The position numbers and the translations under genes are program-made. From contig NZ_LT799418.1 of NCBI RefSeq assembly GCF_900162725.1, forward strand, positions 313,194 through 377,193: a DNA stretch of 64,000 nt, in the 5' to 3' direction. Below, piece by piece: positions 1 to 8,900 of this stretch (the stretch's first letter is position 1; each line of letters opens with the position of its first letter). The notes beneath the pieces were generated by a model. The model was given only the letters and a program-made list of their open reading frames with translations, made no database searches and was not told where the DNA came from. This stretch comes from Parabacteroides sp. Marseille-P3160 (GTDB lineage Bacteria; Bacteroidota; Bacteroidia; Bacteroidales; Tannerellaceae).

Positions 1-890
1 CCGGAAGCCCTGAAGATGCCGATCCCTACCAAAATAGCTATCAAGTAGGGGATAATCGTGATAGCTGTTGTAAACCCTTCTTTGGCCCCTTCTATAAAAG
101 CGTCATAGACATTGATCTTTTTACGAATACCGGAAAAAAGGAATCCGCAAATAATTGTAAAGAGTACTGTATTGGCAAAAAGGGTGGAATAGAGGGTAAC
201 TTGTTCTTGCGACATGGATTTGAAGAGAAACATAAGTCCGAAGATAAAAGCGAGAAGACCTCCGAAAAACAGGAGTAAATTCTTTTGGAAAATATTAATT
301 TTTTGCATGACACAGACTGCAACGATCGCAACCAGCGTCGAAGAGAAGGTCGTCAACATGATCGGCAGAAAGACATCGGAAGGGTTGGCAGCTCCCATCT
401 GCGCACGATACATCATGATCGTGATCGGGATGATGGTCAATCCCGAAGCATTGATGCAAAGAAACATGATCATCGGATTACTCGCCGAATTCTTTTTCGG
501 ATTCAGCTCCTGCAATTGTTGCATAGCCTTGAGCCCCATAGGGGTTGCAGCATTGTCGAGCCCCAAGAGATTGGCGGAGAAATTCATAAAGATCGATCCG
601 GTTACCGGATGGTCTTTGGGCAGATCCGGAAAAAGTTTACTGAAAACGGGAGAAGCCAGCCGCGCAAATGCCTGAATTAAGCCTCCCTTCTCACCTATCT
701 TCATGATCCCGAGCCAAAGAGACAAAATACCTGTCAATCCCAAAGAAATTTCAAAACCCATCTTTGCGGAATCAAAGGTAGAGTTGATAATCAGCGTGAA
801 GACATCGGTATCTCCCAAGAAGATCAATTTCGCTAAGGCAACCACAAAGGCAATAAGGAAGAAGGCAATCCAGATGTAATTTAATACCAT
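1..890 (-). CDS. SpmA/SpmB-like nucleoside-recognition membrane protein (5' part)
   Basis: Only the N-terminal 296 codons are inside the window; the frame stays open to base 1. The start is the ATG at 890 (MVLNYIWIAFFLIAF). The protein is almost entirely hydrophobic helices with the family landmarks MGFEISLGLTGILSLWLGIM, a conserved NLLGLDNAATPMG segment near residue 110 and NPMIMFLCINASGLTIIP. These match the Gate/nucleoside-recognition family to which the Bacillus spore maturation proteins SpmA and SpmB belong. In Bacteroidetes SpmA and SpmB are commonly fused into one protein of about 410 residues, and the second half here (VYDAFIEGAKEGFTTAI) looks like the start of the SpmB part. Its role in non-sporulating bacteria is unknown; transport of a small molecule is a guess. 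A -7 type box (TACTTTTG on the minus strand, 916-923) lies 26 bp upstream of the start. Confidence 0.8.
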   Translation of the reverse strand, partial: MVLNYIWIAFFLIAFVVALAKLIFLGDTDVFTLIINSTFDSAKMGFEISLGLTGILSLWLGIMKIGEKGGLIQAFARLASPVFSKLFPDLPKDHPVTGSIFMNFSANLLGLDNAATPMGLKAMQQLQELNPKKNSASNPMIMFLCINASGLTIIPITIMMYRAQMGAANPSDVFLPIMLTTFSSTLVAIVAVCVMQKINIFQKNLLLFFGGLLAFIFGLMFLFKSMSQEQVTLYSTLFANTVLFTIICGFLFSGIRKKINVYDAFIEGAKEGFTTAITIIPYLIAILVGIGIFRAS

Positions 891-916
891 ATATTTCTTT
901 TGAAAGATTGAGAGAC

Positions 917-992
917 AAAAGTAGTAATTCTTCTTTGCATTGGAGAGCTGTTTGTTTATTTTTGTCACGAATAAATATCGAATGGAAACAAA
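917..992 (+). repeat. Left copy of a 76-bp duplicated promoter segment
   Basis: This segment matches 8825-8900 at 65 of 76 positions without gaps (offset exactly 7908 bp). It contains a complete rightward promoter: TTTG at 934-937, a 19-bp spacer and TATTTTTG at 957-964. In the right copy the same promoter stands directly before the 2-hydroxyacid dehydrogenase start codon. In this left copy no gene follows, so it would now drive antisense transcription toward the sigma-factor gene. The two copies bracket the sigma/FecR/SusCD locus. Confidence 0.8.
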
Positions 993-1231
993 AAATAAGC
1001 CTTGAAGTTAAAGAGGTGATGAAATATCCCCCGATAGACCTTTATCCGTGTTAAATTTTCAAAGTAGTTGATCTATCTGCCGCAATGCAAATAGCTCTTT
1101 TGTGAAAAAGAGATGTAAAATAAAGAAAGCTTACGTTGAAAGCATTATCTGTGTCCTATTTATCCGTTTGAACTTTAAACGAATTCGGCTATAGTTGAGA
1201 ATCTGTTTTTTTTGCACTGTTTTTTTAATTT

Positions 1232-1284
1232 TCTCTGGCCGGCAAAAGATCTTCATCCGGCCAGAGAAAGATCTTTTGCCGGCC
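1232..1284. repeat. Nested, mutually exclusive inverted repeats
   Basis: Two overlapping perfect inverted repeats. Arms GGCCGGCAAAAGATCTT (1237-1253) and its complement (1268-1284) give a 17-bp stem. A second pair, TCTCTGGCCGG (1232-1242) and CCGGCCAGAGA (1257-1267), gives an 11-bp stem. The two stems share bases and cannot form together. No T-tract follows on either strand, so it is not a standard terminator. Confidence 0.75.
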
Positions 1285-1393
1285 GGTGGAAAGTAGGATT
1301 TTGCTACCTGTGAAACAAAAAGGTACTGCCTCGCCCATGTTTTGCCTATGCCTTGGCATGAAAAAGAGTATATTGTGCACAAAAGAAAGACAT

Positions 1394-2017
1394 TTACAAA
1401 AATGAATTTAGGTAATCATAAAAATTTAATAGAATTGAAGAATTGACAAATAAACTAATGAAGGTAAGCTGGGAACGTATTTCTGATGTTATTTTTGTCA
1501 TATGGCTCTGTACCGTCTTTTCACTGATTGAGAGTTGATTTGCAGTCTCTTTAATAGAATACCCTCTCTTTATACGCAATTGGTAGATTTTTTGATCTAA
1601 TTGGGGTAACTTATTCACCAATTGATCAACCAGTTCTATAATATCTTTTTCTACTAAATCCTCGAATACATGACAATATTGTATGTTTTTAGAAACATCA
1701 TTTTCTATGTTTTCATTCTGAATAATTATGCTTTTAGTAATGTGACGATAATAATCAAGTATTCTTTTCGAAAGAATATAGAACAATGATTTAGAAGCGT
1801 CTCCCTCCTCATTTATTCGAATAAGAGAACTGGAAGTCCAAACAAATAACCAAAACTCCTGACACAAATCTTCAATCGCATTTATGTCTTTTATCCTTGA
1901 ACTAACTTGTTTAAGTATGGATTGGCTATATCGGTCGTATAATTCCTTAAATGCAGATTCATCCTTTTTAGAAATGTTCTCTAACAGTTTTTTATCAGAT
2001 ATTACCATCACGTTCAA
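1394..2017 (-). CDS. ECF-type RNA polymerase sigma factor
   Basis: A 207-residue sigma-70 family protein without regions 1 and 3, as expected for the extracytoplasmic-function group. Region 2 is at about residues 15-90 (DESAFKELYDRYSQ, INAIEDLCQEFWLFVWT, ILSKRILDYYRH). Region 4 is at about 125-185 (VNKLPQLDQKIYQLRIKRGYSIKETANQL, SEKTVQSHM), with the helix-turn-helix that binds the -35 element. It directs RNA polymerase to target promoters when released by its anti-sigma factor, by inference the divergent fecR-type gene starting 166 bp away. Starts at 2017 or 2008 are both possible (MNVMV). A -7 box (TATTTTTG on the minus strand, 2032-2039) lies just upstream. In this phylum sigma and fecR are usually co-directional, so the head-to-head arrangement is unusual. 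The target is probably the SusC/SusD pair to the right. Confidence 0.9.
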   Translation of the reverse strand: MNVMVISDKKLLENISKKDESAFKELYDRYSQSILKQVSSRIKDINAIEDLCQEFWLFVWTSSSLIRINEEGDASKSLFYILSKRILDYYRHITKSIIIQNENIENDVSKNIQYCHVFEDLVEKDIIELVDQLVNKLPQLDQKIYQLRIKRGYSIKETANQLSISEKTVQSHMTKITSEIRSQLTFISLFVNSSILLNFYDYLNSFL

Positions 2018-2183
2018 TAATAATTTTTTCTCAAAAATACATTTTTATTATCACCTGCCTGTTAATATTCAATGAAGAAAAACATCAAAATCGTAACAGA
2101 TAATTAATCGATTTACGGGGATATTGAAGTTAAATCTTACGCTATTATAATGGAAGCAGATTTACAAAGTATTTTATAGTTTT

Positions 2184-3179
2184 ATGTATTATCTAAATAT
2201 GGATAAAAACAAATTAAAGTCAAAAATCGAATTTTTAAATGTTTTAAGTGACATTTACGACCGTTTTTTGAATGGAAAAACAGATGAAGAAGACCAGAAA
2301 ATCGTTGATGAATCAAGCCGAATCATTAATAATGGAAATAAATCTCCGATTTCCGATGAAACATCAAAGATTATCAATAAAAACGTTTATAATAGGCTGT
2401 CAAAGTATATCTCTAAGGAGAAGAAGAAGCTTCAGACTTTTCGTTTATTGAAATATAGTGCATCTATTGCTGCGATTTTTGTTATCCTACTTTTTTGTCA
2501 CCAGATATTCAAAACAGAATCCAATAGGGCGCAGGATATTTGCTATACTGACGAAGGTAGAATTAGGACCTTAAACCTTGAAGATGGAACAGCAATAAGT
2601 TTGAACCTCAATTCCAACATAAGGTATAATGAATCGAACTTTAATAAAAACAAAAGGGAGGTTTGGATAGAAGGGGAAGTTTTTTTCAATGTGGCTAAAA
2701 ATCCGGATAAACCTTTTATTATACATAATGGAGATTTTCAGATAACAGTAATAGGAACCTCATTCAATGTTAAATCCTATGCAGAGATTGGGCTGTATGT
2801 CGTTTCCGTACAAAGCGGAAAAGTCTATGTTAATAAGGGGAATCAACTTTTAGGGACTTTAGTAAAAAACAGTGAATTAATGTATAATACCCAGAATGAT
2901 AAGTATGAAATAAATCAAAAGGATTTCAACAATATAAATGCATGGAAAGAGGGAAATTTGGTACTGAATAATGCTAATTCGGGGGAACTCATTCTAAGGA
3001 TGAAGCAGTTCTACGGGATTAACCTGAAAATTGAAGATTCTTCACTAACCGACATAATGATTAATGGCGTATATGACAAAACGGTTAGTCCTGAAAGCGT
3101 GATTAAATCAATTTGTCTTATTTATAATTTGAAATACACATGTAAAGGTGAAAATATCACAATATATCGTTCTTCATAA
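2184..3179 (+). CDS. FecR-type anti-sigma factor
   Basis: A 331-residue inner-membrane regulator. An N-terminal cytoplasmic segment (1-87), expected to hold the sigma factor, is followed by one transmembrane helix (about 88-109, KYSASIAAIFVILLF). A periplasmic FecR domain follows at about 115-215 (RTLNLEDGTAISLNLNS, REVWIEGEVFFNVAKN, FIIHNGDFQITVIGTSFNV), then a C-terminal DUF4974-like domain (about 260-328). FecR proteins pass an outer-membrane signal to their ECF sigma factor. The receptor just downstream carries the STN domain that would touch the periplasmic part. The start could be ATG 2184 or ATG 2199 (MDKNK); the latter is equally plausible. Confidence 0.9.
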   Translation: MYYLNMDKNKLKSKIEFLNVLSDIYDRFLNGKTDEEDQKIVDESSRIINNGNKSPISDETSKIINKNVYNRLSKYISKEKKKLQTFRLLKYSASIAAIFVILLFCHQIFKTESNRAQDICYTDEGRIRTLNLEDGTAISLNLNSNIRYNESNFNKNKREVWIEGEVFFNVAKNPDKPFIIHNGDFQITVIGTSFNVKSYAEIGLYVVSVQSGKVYVNKGNQLLGTLVKNSELMYNTQNDKYEINQKDFNNINAWKEGNLVLNNANSGELILRMKQFYGINLKIEDSSLTDIMINGVYDKTVSPESVIKSICLIYNLKYTCKGENITIYRSS

Positions 3180-3314
3180 CTTCACGGGGTTAAAATAGAA
3201 GTTCCAAGATAAATTACAAATATGATTATTAAGGGCTATAAAAAATAGTCCAAGGAAGGTCTTTTTTACAAAATGAACAGATTATAATAACACAATAAAC
3301 TAAAATTCAACAAG

Positions 3315-6300
3315 ATGAGAAGAAAAAAATTAAAATGTATCTTATTAATTCTCTTTTTGGGATACTTATGTTTTTTGCCGCAATTTTTATGTGGGCAGAC
3401 AATAAACAGACAATTCCCATCAGAGACTTTGATCCAACGGCTAACAAGTCTTCATGCAGTATCCGGCTGTATTATCACTTTCGATTCCAAACAACTCAAG
3501 GGGATCAGCGTCCCAGCATTCAATGCAAAAAATGCAAATGTAGAACAAATCCTAACGCATTCTTTAGCTCAAACAAACTTCACCTATAAGAAAGTAGATG
3601 CTAAAATATTCACAATCATTGCAGAAGATAGTTTACCTAAACAAGGAGATTACCCCACTATTGAATTGAGGGGGAAAGTCGTTGATTCGGAAAACGTACC
3701 AATTATCGGTGCTTCGGTAGTCGTAAAGGGAACTACCATGGGCATGGCGACAGATGTCAATGGAGGCTTTAGCATAAGAATGCCCCAAAATGCGACAATT
3801 ACAGTTTCGTATATAGGTTTTATTACTAAAGAGTTAAAAGCCTCTGATATACAAAATGAAACTATTGTATTGAAAGAAGATACCCAATCTCTCGACGAGA
3901 TAGTGGTCATCGGCTATGGTACTATTAAGAAAATCGACTTAACCGGATCGGTAGCCGGCGTGGATGGAGAAAAGCTTGCATCTATTCAGGCCACTAGCGT
4001 ATCCCAAGCGTTGCAAGGTATGATACCGGGTGTACAAGTCACCCGTTCCAGTTCGATGCCGGGAGCAAGCGCGAGCATCCGGGTGCGTGGTATCACGACT
4101 ATCGGTACTTCCGATCCCTTGATTTTGGTGGATGGAATACAGGGCAGCTTGGGTCTGGATGTGGATGACATAGAAAGCATTTCTGTCTTAAAAGATGCCG
4201 CTTCAGCCTCTATCTATGGAGCCAGAGCTTCGGCAGGAGTCATTTTGATAACGACCAAACGCGCCAAAGAGGGGGAGCTGAGTATCGATTATTCGGGAAC
4301 ACTTGGCTTTTTGCAAGCGACTACTTTTCCGGGTGTAGTTGACTACAAGCGCTTCATGGAAATGCATAACGAAACGAGTTGGAACGACAGTGGCAATATA
4401 CCCGGAAGTGAATATTTTACTTACAGTCAGGACTTCATCGAAAGTTACGCCGAAAACAACCGGCTTGATCCCGACCGTTATCCCATTACCGACTGGAAAT
4501 CATATCTTATTAACGATTTTGCGCCAAGACAAAAACACAATCTGTCGATCAACTATGGTAACAAAGTTTTCCAGTCAAAGGCCTCCATTGGGTATGAAAA
4601 GACAGATGCCCTATACAACCACCGTTCGTATGCCACTATTATCGCCCGTATAAACAACAATCTACGTATCAACAAGTATCTGGCGGCAACAGTTGACGGT
4701 TATTATCGTCGTGGCATTTCTGAAAATGCGACCGTCAACCCGATGGAAGCTTCATACAAACTTTCTCCGATATACGCTCCCCTTTTCTCGGATGGTCGTA
4801 TTACCGGTGCAAGAGAAGGTTCCAATACATACGCCCGCTTGAATTACGGAGGCTTTAACAATTCATGGAGCGATTATTTCACCGGAAAAATAGCATTGGA
4901 CTTCACTCCCCTCAAGGGGCTAACCATTACGGGAGTTTATGCCCCGACGATTTTATTGAATAAAGGGAAAAATATGATTAAACGGATTCCTTATTATGAT
5001 ATCGACGACCCGACTCTTTTTGTAGGCTATATTACCGGACACGAAAATAACAGTCTGAGTGAATCAAGAGGTGAAGAACGAACCACCACTAAACAGTTGT
5101 TGGTCAACTATGCAACCATCTTTGATAAAATGCATAACCTCTCACTGCTGGCCGGTTACGAGGACTATTATGCTTTTTCCGAATCGCTCGGATCTTCCAG
5201 TAGCATGATGGAATTATCCAATTTCCCCTATTTAGACAGAAGTAATAATAATTATTTAGCCAGTTCGGGCAATGCCAGCGAAAATGCCTACCGTTCCTAC
5301 TTCGGACGAGTCAACTATGATTTTGCCCACCGGTACCTGTTTCAGGCCAATATACGTATTGATCAATCATCACGTTTCCACCGCGACTATCGTACGGGTT
5401 ATTTTCCCTCTGTTTCGGCCGGTTGGGTAGCCAGCGAAGAATCGTTTTTCAAGAAACTCGACCTCCCGCTCTCCTTCCTCAAGTTGAGAGGTTCGTGGGG
5501 CAATTTGGGTAACGAACGTATCGGAAACTATCCCTATCAGGCAAATATCGGTTTTGAAGCCCTTGCTTTTGTTAACACTACAGGAGGCGTTGACGCCGCA
5601 ACGTCGGCTGCCCAACAGACTTACAATGTACAGGATATCACGTGGGAATGGACGGAGGTATTCGATGTAGGTCTGGATGCCAATCTTTTCAACGACCGGT
5701 TCTCTGTGACATTCGACTGGTATAAGAAGACCACCCACGACATGTTGTTGGCACTTGAAATTCCCGATTTGTTAGGCTATGACAATCCCCAACAAAATGC
5801 CGGTATCATGAATACGAAGGGTTGGGACTTACAAGTGGGATGGAAAGACAAGATAAGTGACTTCAGGTATTCGATAAGCGCTAATCTGTCCGATTACCGT
5901 TCGGTCATGGGCAATCTGTCGGGCATCGTATTTGATGGGAATACCATCATCCGCGAAGGTAGTGAGTATGCCGAATGGTATGGTTATCTGTCCGACGGTC
6001 TTTTTCTGACTCAGGAAGATCTGGATGCGTCTCCTGTGCTACATTCATCCGTCAAAGTCGGAGATGTGAAGTATAAGGATGTAAGCGGTCCCGACGGAGT
6101 ACCCGACGGAAAAATCAGTTCCGACTACGACCGGGTACTGTTAGGAGGTTCATTGCCGAGGTATATCTATGGTGGCAATATCAATGCCGGCTATAAAGGA
6201 TTTGACATGTCTCTGGTTTTTCAGGGGGTTGGCAAGGTGAAGAAGCTTCTGACGGCCGATATGGTTTATCGAACAACGGGTGCACATACCTTCCCTTCGA

Positions 6301-6638
6301 TTCTCGATGGCAATTATTTCAGCTATTACAATACGGACGAGCAGAATGCTAAAGCCAAATATCCCCGCTTATCGACCATGGGATACGAAACCACCAACTA
6401 CAAGATGTCTGACTATTGGCTGATTGACGGTTCTTATTTCCGGTTGAAGAATATCACACTGGGCTATACGCTGCCCAAGAAGATTGTCAACCGGGCGCAG
6501 TTGTCCAATGTACGGTTATGGGCTTCGGCTTCCGACCTCTTCTCGATAGACAACTATCCCAAAGGATGGGACCCGGAAACAGCTATTAATGCATACATTA
6601 CCAGATCATTTAATTTTGGCATACAGGTTAAATTTTAA
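3315..6638 (+). CDS. SusC/RagA-family TonB-dependent receptor with STN signalling domain
   Basis: A 1107-residue outer-membrane importer. A signal peptide (about 1-28, ending FLCGQ) is followed by an STN (secretin/TonB N-terminal) domain at about 35-105, which in FecA-type transducers contacts the FecR anti-sigma factor. A carboxypeptidase-D regulatory-like beta-sandwich (about 118-195, GKVVDSENVPIIGASVVVKG) comes next, then the plug (YGTIKKIDLTGSVAGVDGEKL, ILVDGIQGSLGLDVDDIESI, KDAASASIYGARASAGVI) and a long beta-barrel ending in the aromatic terminus FNFGIQVKF. It should import a ligand with the SusD-like lipoprotein encoded 8 bp downstream. The STN domain plus the adjacent sigma/FecR pair make this a cell-surface signalling system. 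The substrate cannot be told; no glycan-degrading enzyme lies in the locus. Confidence 0.93.
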   Translation: MRRKKLKCILLILFLGYLCFLPQFLCGQTINRQFPSETLIQRLTSLHAVSGCIITFDSKQLKGISVPAFNAKNANVEQILTHSLAQTNFTYKKVDAKIFTIIAEDSLPKQGDYPTIELRGKVVDSENVPIIGASVVVKGTTMGMATDVNGGFSIRMPQNATITVSYIGFITKELKASDIQNETIVLKEDTQSLDEIVVIGYGTIKKIDLTGSVAGVDGEKLASIQATSVSQALQGMIPGVQVTRSSSMPGASASIRVRGITTIGTSDPLILVDGIQGSLGLDVDDIESISVLKDAASASIYGARASAGVILITTKRAKEGELSIDYSGTLGFLQATTFPGVVDYKRFMEMHNETSWNDSGNIPGSEYFTYSQDFIESYAENNRLDPDRYPITDWKSYLINDFAPRQKHNLSINYGNKVFQSKASIGYEKTDALYNHRSYATIIARINNNLRINKYLAATVDGYYRRGISENATVNPMEASYKLSPIYAPLFSDGRITGAREGSNTYARLNYGGFNNSWSDYFTGKIALDFTPLKGLTITGVYAPTILLNKGKNMIKRIPYYDIDDPTLFVGYITGHENNSLSESRGEERTTTKQLLVNYATIFDKMHNLSLLAGYEDYYAFSESLGSSSSMMELSNFPYLDRSNNNYLASSGNASENAYRSYFGRVNYDFAHRYLFQANIRIDQSSRFHRDYRTGYFPSVSAGWVASEESFFKKLDLPLSFLKLRGSWGNLGNERIGNYPYQANIGFEALAFVNTTGGVDAATSAAQQTYNVQDITWEWTEVFDVGLDANLFNDRFSVTFDWYKKTTHDMLLALEIPDLLGYDNPQQNAGIMNTKGWDLQVGWKDKISDFRYSISANLSDYRSVMGNLSGIVFDGNTIIREGSEYAEWYGYLSDGLFLTQEDLDASPVLHSSVKVGDVKYKDVSGPDGVPDGKISSDYDRVLLGGSLPRYIYGGNINAGYKGFDMSLVFQGVGKVKKLLTADMVYRTTGAHTFPSILDGNYFSYYNTDEQNAKAKYPRLSTMGYETTNYKMSDYWLIDGSYFRLKNITLGYTLPKKIVNRAQLSNVRLWASASDLFSIDNYPKGWDPETAINAYITRSFNFGIQVKF

Positions 6639-6646
6639 AATTAATA

Positions 6647-8362
6647 ATGACAATGAAAAAATTCATCTTATCAACAATAATGGGTACCCTGCTGTTTCTC
6701 ACGGGATGCCAGAACTTGGACTTGAATCCACTCTCGGAGGCCTCAACGGAGAATTGGTATACAAACGAACAGGAGATAAAAATGGCGGTCAACGACTTGT
6801 ATAGAGCATCGTTGTGGTATTGGGAGGCTAATCGTCTGTTCCACAGCGATCGTTTCACCGACGATTGGAGCCAACGCGATCACCTTTATGAATGGATAGG
6901 CGGAACCGTTACCAGCGAAACCAGTTATGTAGAAACAACGTGGCTCAATTCATACAAAGGCATTTCAAGGGCAAACACCATCATCGGCAGTTTGGAACAT
7001 GCAAATCTCGCCAACGAATTGATAACTAAATATGAAGGCGAAGCACGTTTCTTCAGAGCTGTCTTCTATTCTTATTTAATATTCCTATATGGTGATGTTC
7101 CGTTTTTTACGGATTATCTATCCCTTGAGGAAGCTTACGAAATGAAACAGACAGACAAGAATACCATTTTGAAGCAGATTTATGAAGACTTTGACAAGGC
7201 CATTGAGTATCTGCCCGTAACCAATATCGATACCGAATCGCATCTGCGGGTAACCAAGGGGGCGGCTTACGCTTTTAAGGCCCGGACGGCTATCTGGTTT
7301 TCCGATTGGGCAACCTGCCGTGATGCTGCCAAAAGCTGCATGGATTTAGACGTCTACTCTTTACATCCCGATTTTGACGAGTTGTTCGTGACGGATACGA
7401 GAAAATCAGACGAGTTGATTTTTACAATACCGCGCTCTACAGCATTGAATGGCGACGCTGAAACGATATCTACCATGTATCCCCGGAACCCGGGTGGCAG
7501 TGCGTCAGCCCAACCTTCGTGGGAGTTGCTTTGTTCCTTTACCTGTACCGACGGAAAACCGATAGACGAATCACCGCTCTATAATCCGGCGCAACCTTTC
7601 AAAAACAGGGATCCCCGATGTGCTGCCACGATTGTCGAATTTGGTACGGAACACCTCGGATTCATTTACGACCCAAGTCCGGCAGCAAAACAAGTATTGA
7701 ATCTCACTACCGGCAAAATGGTGACCAATAAGGACTCAAAGATAAATGACCAGTGGGCAGCTTTCAACGGTCTGGCCTTGAAAAAGGGGGCATGTGCGGA
7801 ATGGACGGAAGACAAACAGACGGATAGAAGTTACAAAATCATGCGATATGCTGATGTCCTGTTGATGTACGCTGAAGCCAAAATGGAGTTGAATGAAATT
7901 GACGCCTCCACACTGAATGCCATCAATCAGGTACGCGCACGCGCCTACAAGTGCGAGGTGACCGAAACGACCAAGTATCCCGCGGTGACCGAAACCAATC
8001 AGGCCAAATTGCGGACCATCCTCCGCTACGAACGCCGCAGTGAGTTGGCATGGGAAAACAAGCGTTGGTTCGACATAATCCGTTGGCGTCAAATTGAAAC
8101 AGCTCTGCAACGACCGCTCTATGTTATGTTGCAGGACAAGAACAAATTGTTGGAGAACTACGACAATGGCGACTGGTTCTTTCCAAAAGATGTATTGCCG
8201 GACGTAATGGATGATGGAACAATTGACTTCTCTGCAATGTATGCCACGGGTAAAATTCAGATAATATTTCCGCGAAGTGTTCCGGCAAGACAGTATTTGT
8301 TGCCAATCCCGTTGAAAGAGTTGGCAATAAATCCGAATTTGGTACAAAATCTAGGATATTAA
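6647..8362 (+). CDS. SusD/RagB-family surface lipoprotein
   Basis: A 571-residue ligand-binding lipoprotein that forms the lid of the SusC-type transporter. A lipoprotein signal is visible (MKKFILST..LLFLTGCQ, lipid-bearing Cys at about residue 21). The SusD-like N-terminal region (NPLSEASTENWYTNEQEIKMAVNDLY) and the TPR-like helical core (ARFFRAVFYSYLIFLYGDVPF, KGAAYAFKARTAIW) follow. The typical C-terminal RagB motif is also present (MRYADVLLMYAEAKMELN, LRYERRSELAWENKRWFDIIRW, LLPIPLKELAINPNLVQNLGY). It starts 8 bp after susC, so the two are co-transcribed. A short GC hairpin (8383-8404) after the stop may mark the 3' end but lacks a T-tract. Confidence 0.93.
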   Translation: MTMKKFILSTIMGTLLFLTGCQNLDLNPLSEASTENWYTNEQEIKMAVNDLYRASLWYWEANRLFHSDRFTDDWSQRDHLYEWIGGTVTSETSYVETTWLNSYKGISRANTIIGSLEHANLANELITKYEGEARFFRAVFYSYLIFLYGDVPFFTDYLSLEEAYEMKQTDKNTILKQIYEDFDKAIEYLPVTNIDTESHLRVTKGAAYAFKARTAIWFSDWATCRDAAKSCMDLDVYSLHPDFDELFVTDTRKSDELIFTIPRSTALNGDAETISTMYPRNPGGSASAQPSWELLCSFTCTDGKPIDESPLYNPAQPFKNRDPRCAATIVEFGTEHLGFIYDPSPAAKQVLNLTTGKMVTNKDSKINDQWAAFNGLALKKGACAEWTEDKQTDRSYKIMRYADVLLMYAEAKMELNEIDASTLNAINQVRARAYKCEVTETTKYPAVTETNQAKLRTILRYERRSELAWENKRWFDIIRWRQIETALQRPLYVMLQDKNKLLENYDNGDWFFPKDVLPDVMDDGTIDFSAMYATGKIQIIFPRSVPARQYLLPIPLKELAINPNLVQNLGY

Positions 8363-8824
8363 TGATAAATTGATCCGGGTAGGGGTGATCCTGTGTGGTC
8401 ACCCTATCTCCATTGGATGTGTTTCATGTTATACGACCGAAGTACTTACAAAGTTATCAGAATCAGTCTTGTTATAAATTCAACCGGAAATGCTCCGGCT
8501 TCAAATATTGAGTTAGTATTGTGTGGCCATATTTCAGGAGAAGGGTAGACATGATAAAAGTGCGGAAGGGAAATCAGTACATCAGATTCTCTATGATGTA
8601 CAAAATGGGAGGAGGAGGACACCGAAATGGAAGTGGAGGCGACGGGTGGCTTCTTATATTGGAATTCCATCCTTATGAAAAAAGGTAAAAATACGAACTT
8701 CCTCTCCTTTTTTTGCAGCTTCTCCTACTACAAACAATTCGCATGGAAAAAAGATAAACGGAATGAATTTATAATTCAATTTGATTAAATTCTTATGTTT
8801 GTAAAATATACTTGTTCAAAGGAT
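8363..8824. other. Intergenic region without a credible gene
   Basis: About 460 bp after the SusD-like gene. A 45-codon Gly-rich frame (8551-8688, plus strand) exists but has no supporting features. An 8-bp inverted repeat GTACATCA/TGATGTAC lies at 8577-8601. No known gene remnant recognised. Confidence 0.5.
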
Positions 8825-8900
8825 GAAAGTGGTATTTCTTCTTTGCATTGAGGAGCCGTTTATTTATTTTTGTCGGCAATAAATATCGAATGGAATCAAA
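8825..8900 (+). repeat. Right copy of the 76-bp duplicated segment, with active-looking promoter
   Basis: Matches 917-992 at 65 of 76 positions. It contains the promoter TTTG (8842-8845), a 19-bp spacer and TATTTTTG (8865-8872), about 28 bp before the dehydrogenase ATG at 8901. Element identity and spacing fit the Bacteroidales housekeeping consensus. This is presumably the copy that is still functional for the downstream operon. Confidence 0.8.

Larger units (their letters stand above)
891..1393. other. Intergenic region without a credible gene
   Basis: About 500 bp between the SpmA/B-like gene and the 3' end of the sigma-factor gene. I see no supported gene; the short minus-strand frame near 1131-1382 has low-complexity composition and no recognisable start context. 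The region holds the left copy of a duplicated promoter segment (917-992) and a large GC-rich inverted repeat (1232-1284). Confidence 0.6.

Noticed and set aside
214-680. Plus-strand frames of 131-153 codons
   Set aside because: They lie inside the minus-strand SpmA/B-like gene, whose family motifs are clear; the plus-strand products have no recognisable features.
1131-1382. 83-codon minus-strand frame
   Set aside because: It spans the GC-rich palindrome, has no family features and no promoter; treated as non-coding.
1394-8362. Conjugative or phage element carrying the sigma/SusCD locus
   Set aside because: No integrase, transposase, mobilisation or tRNA site was seen at either border; only the 76-bp duplication supports insertion.
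8551-8688. 45-codon Gly-rich frame after the SusD-like gene
   Set aside because: No ribosome-binding or promoter evidence and low complexity; could be chance.
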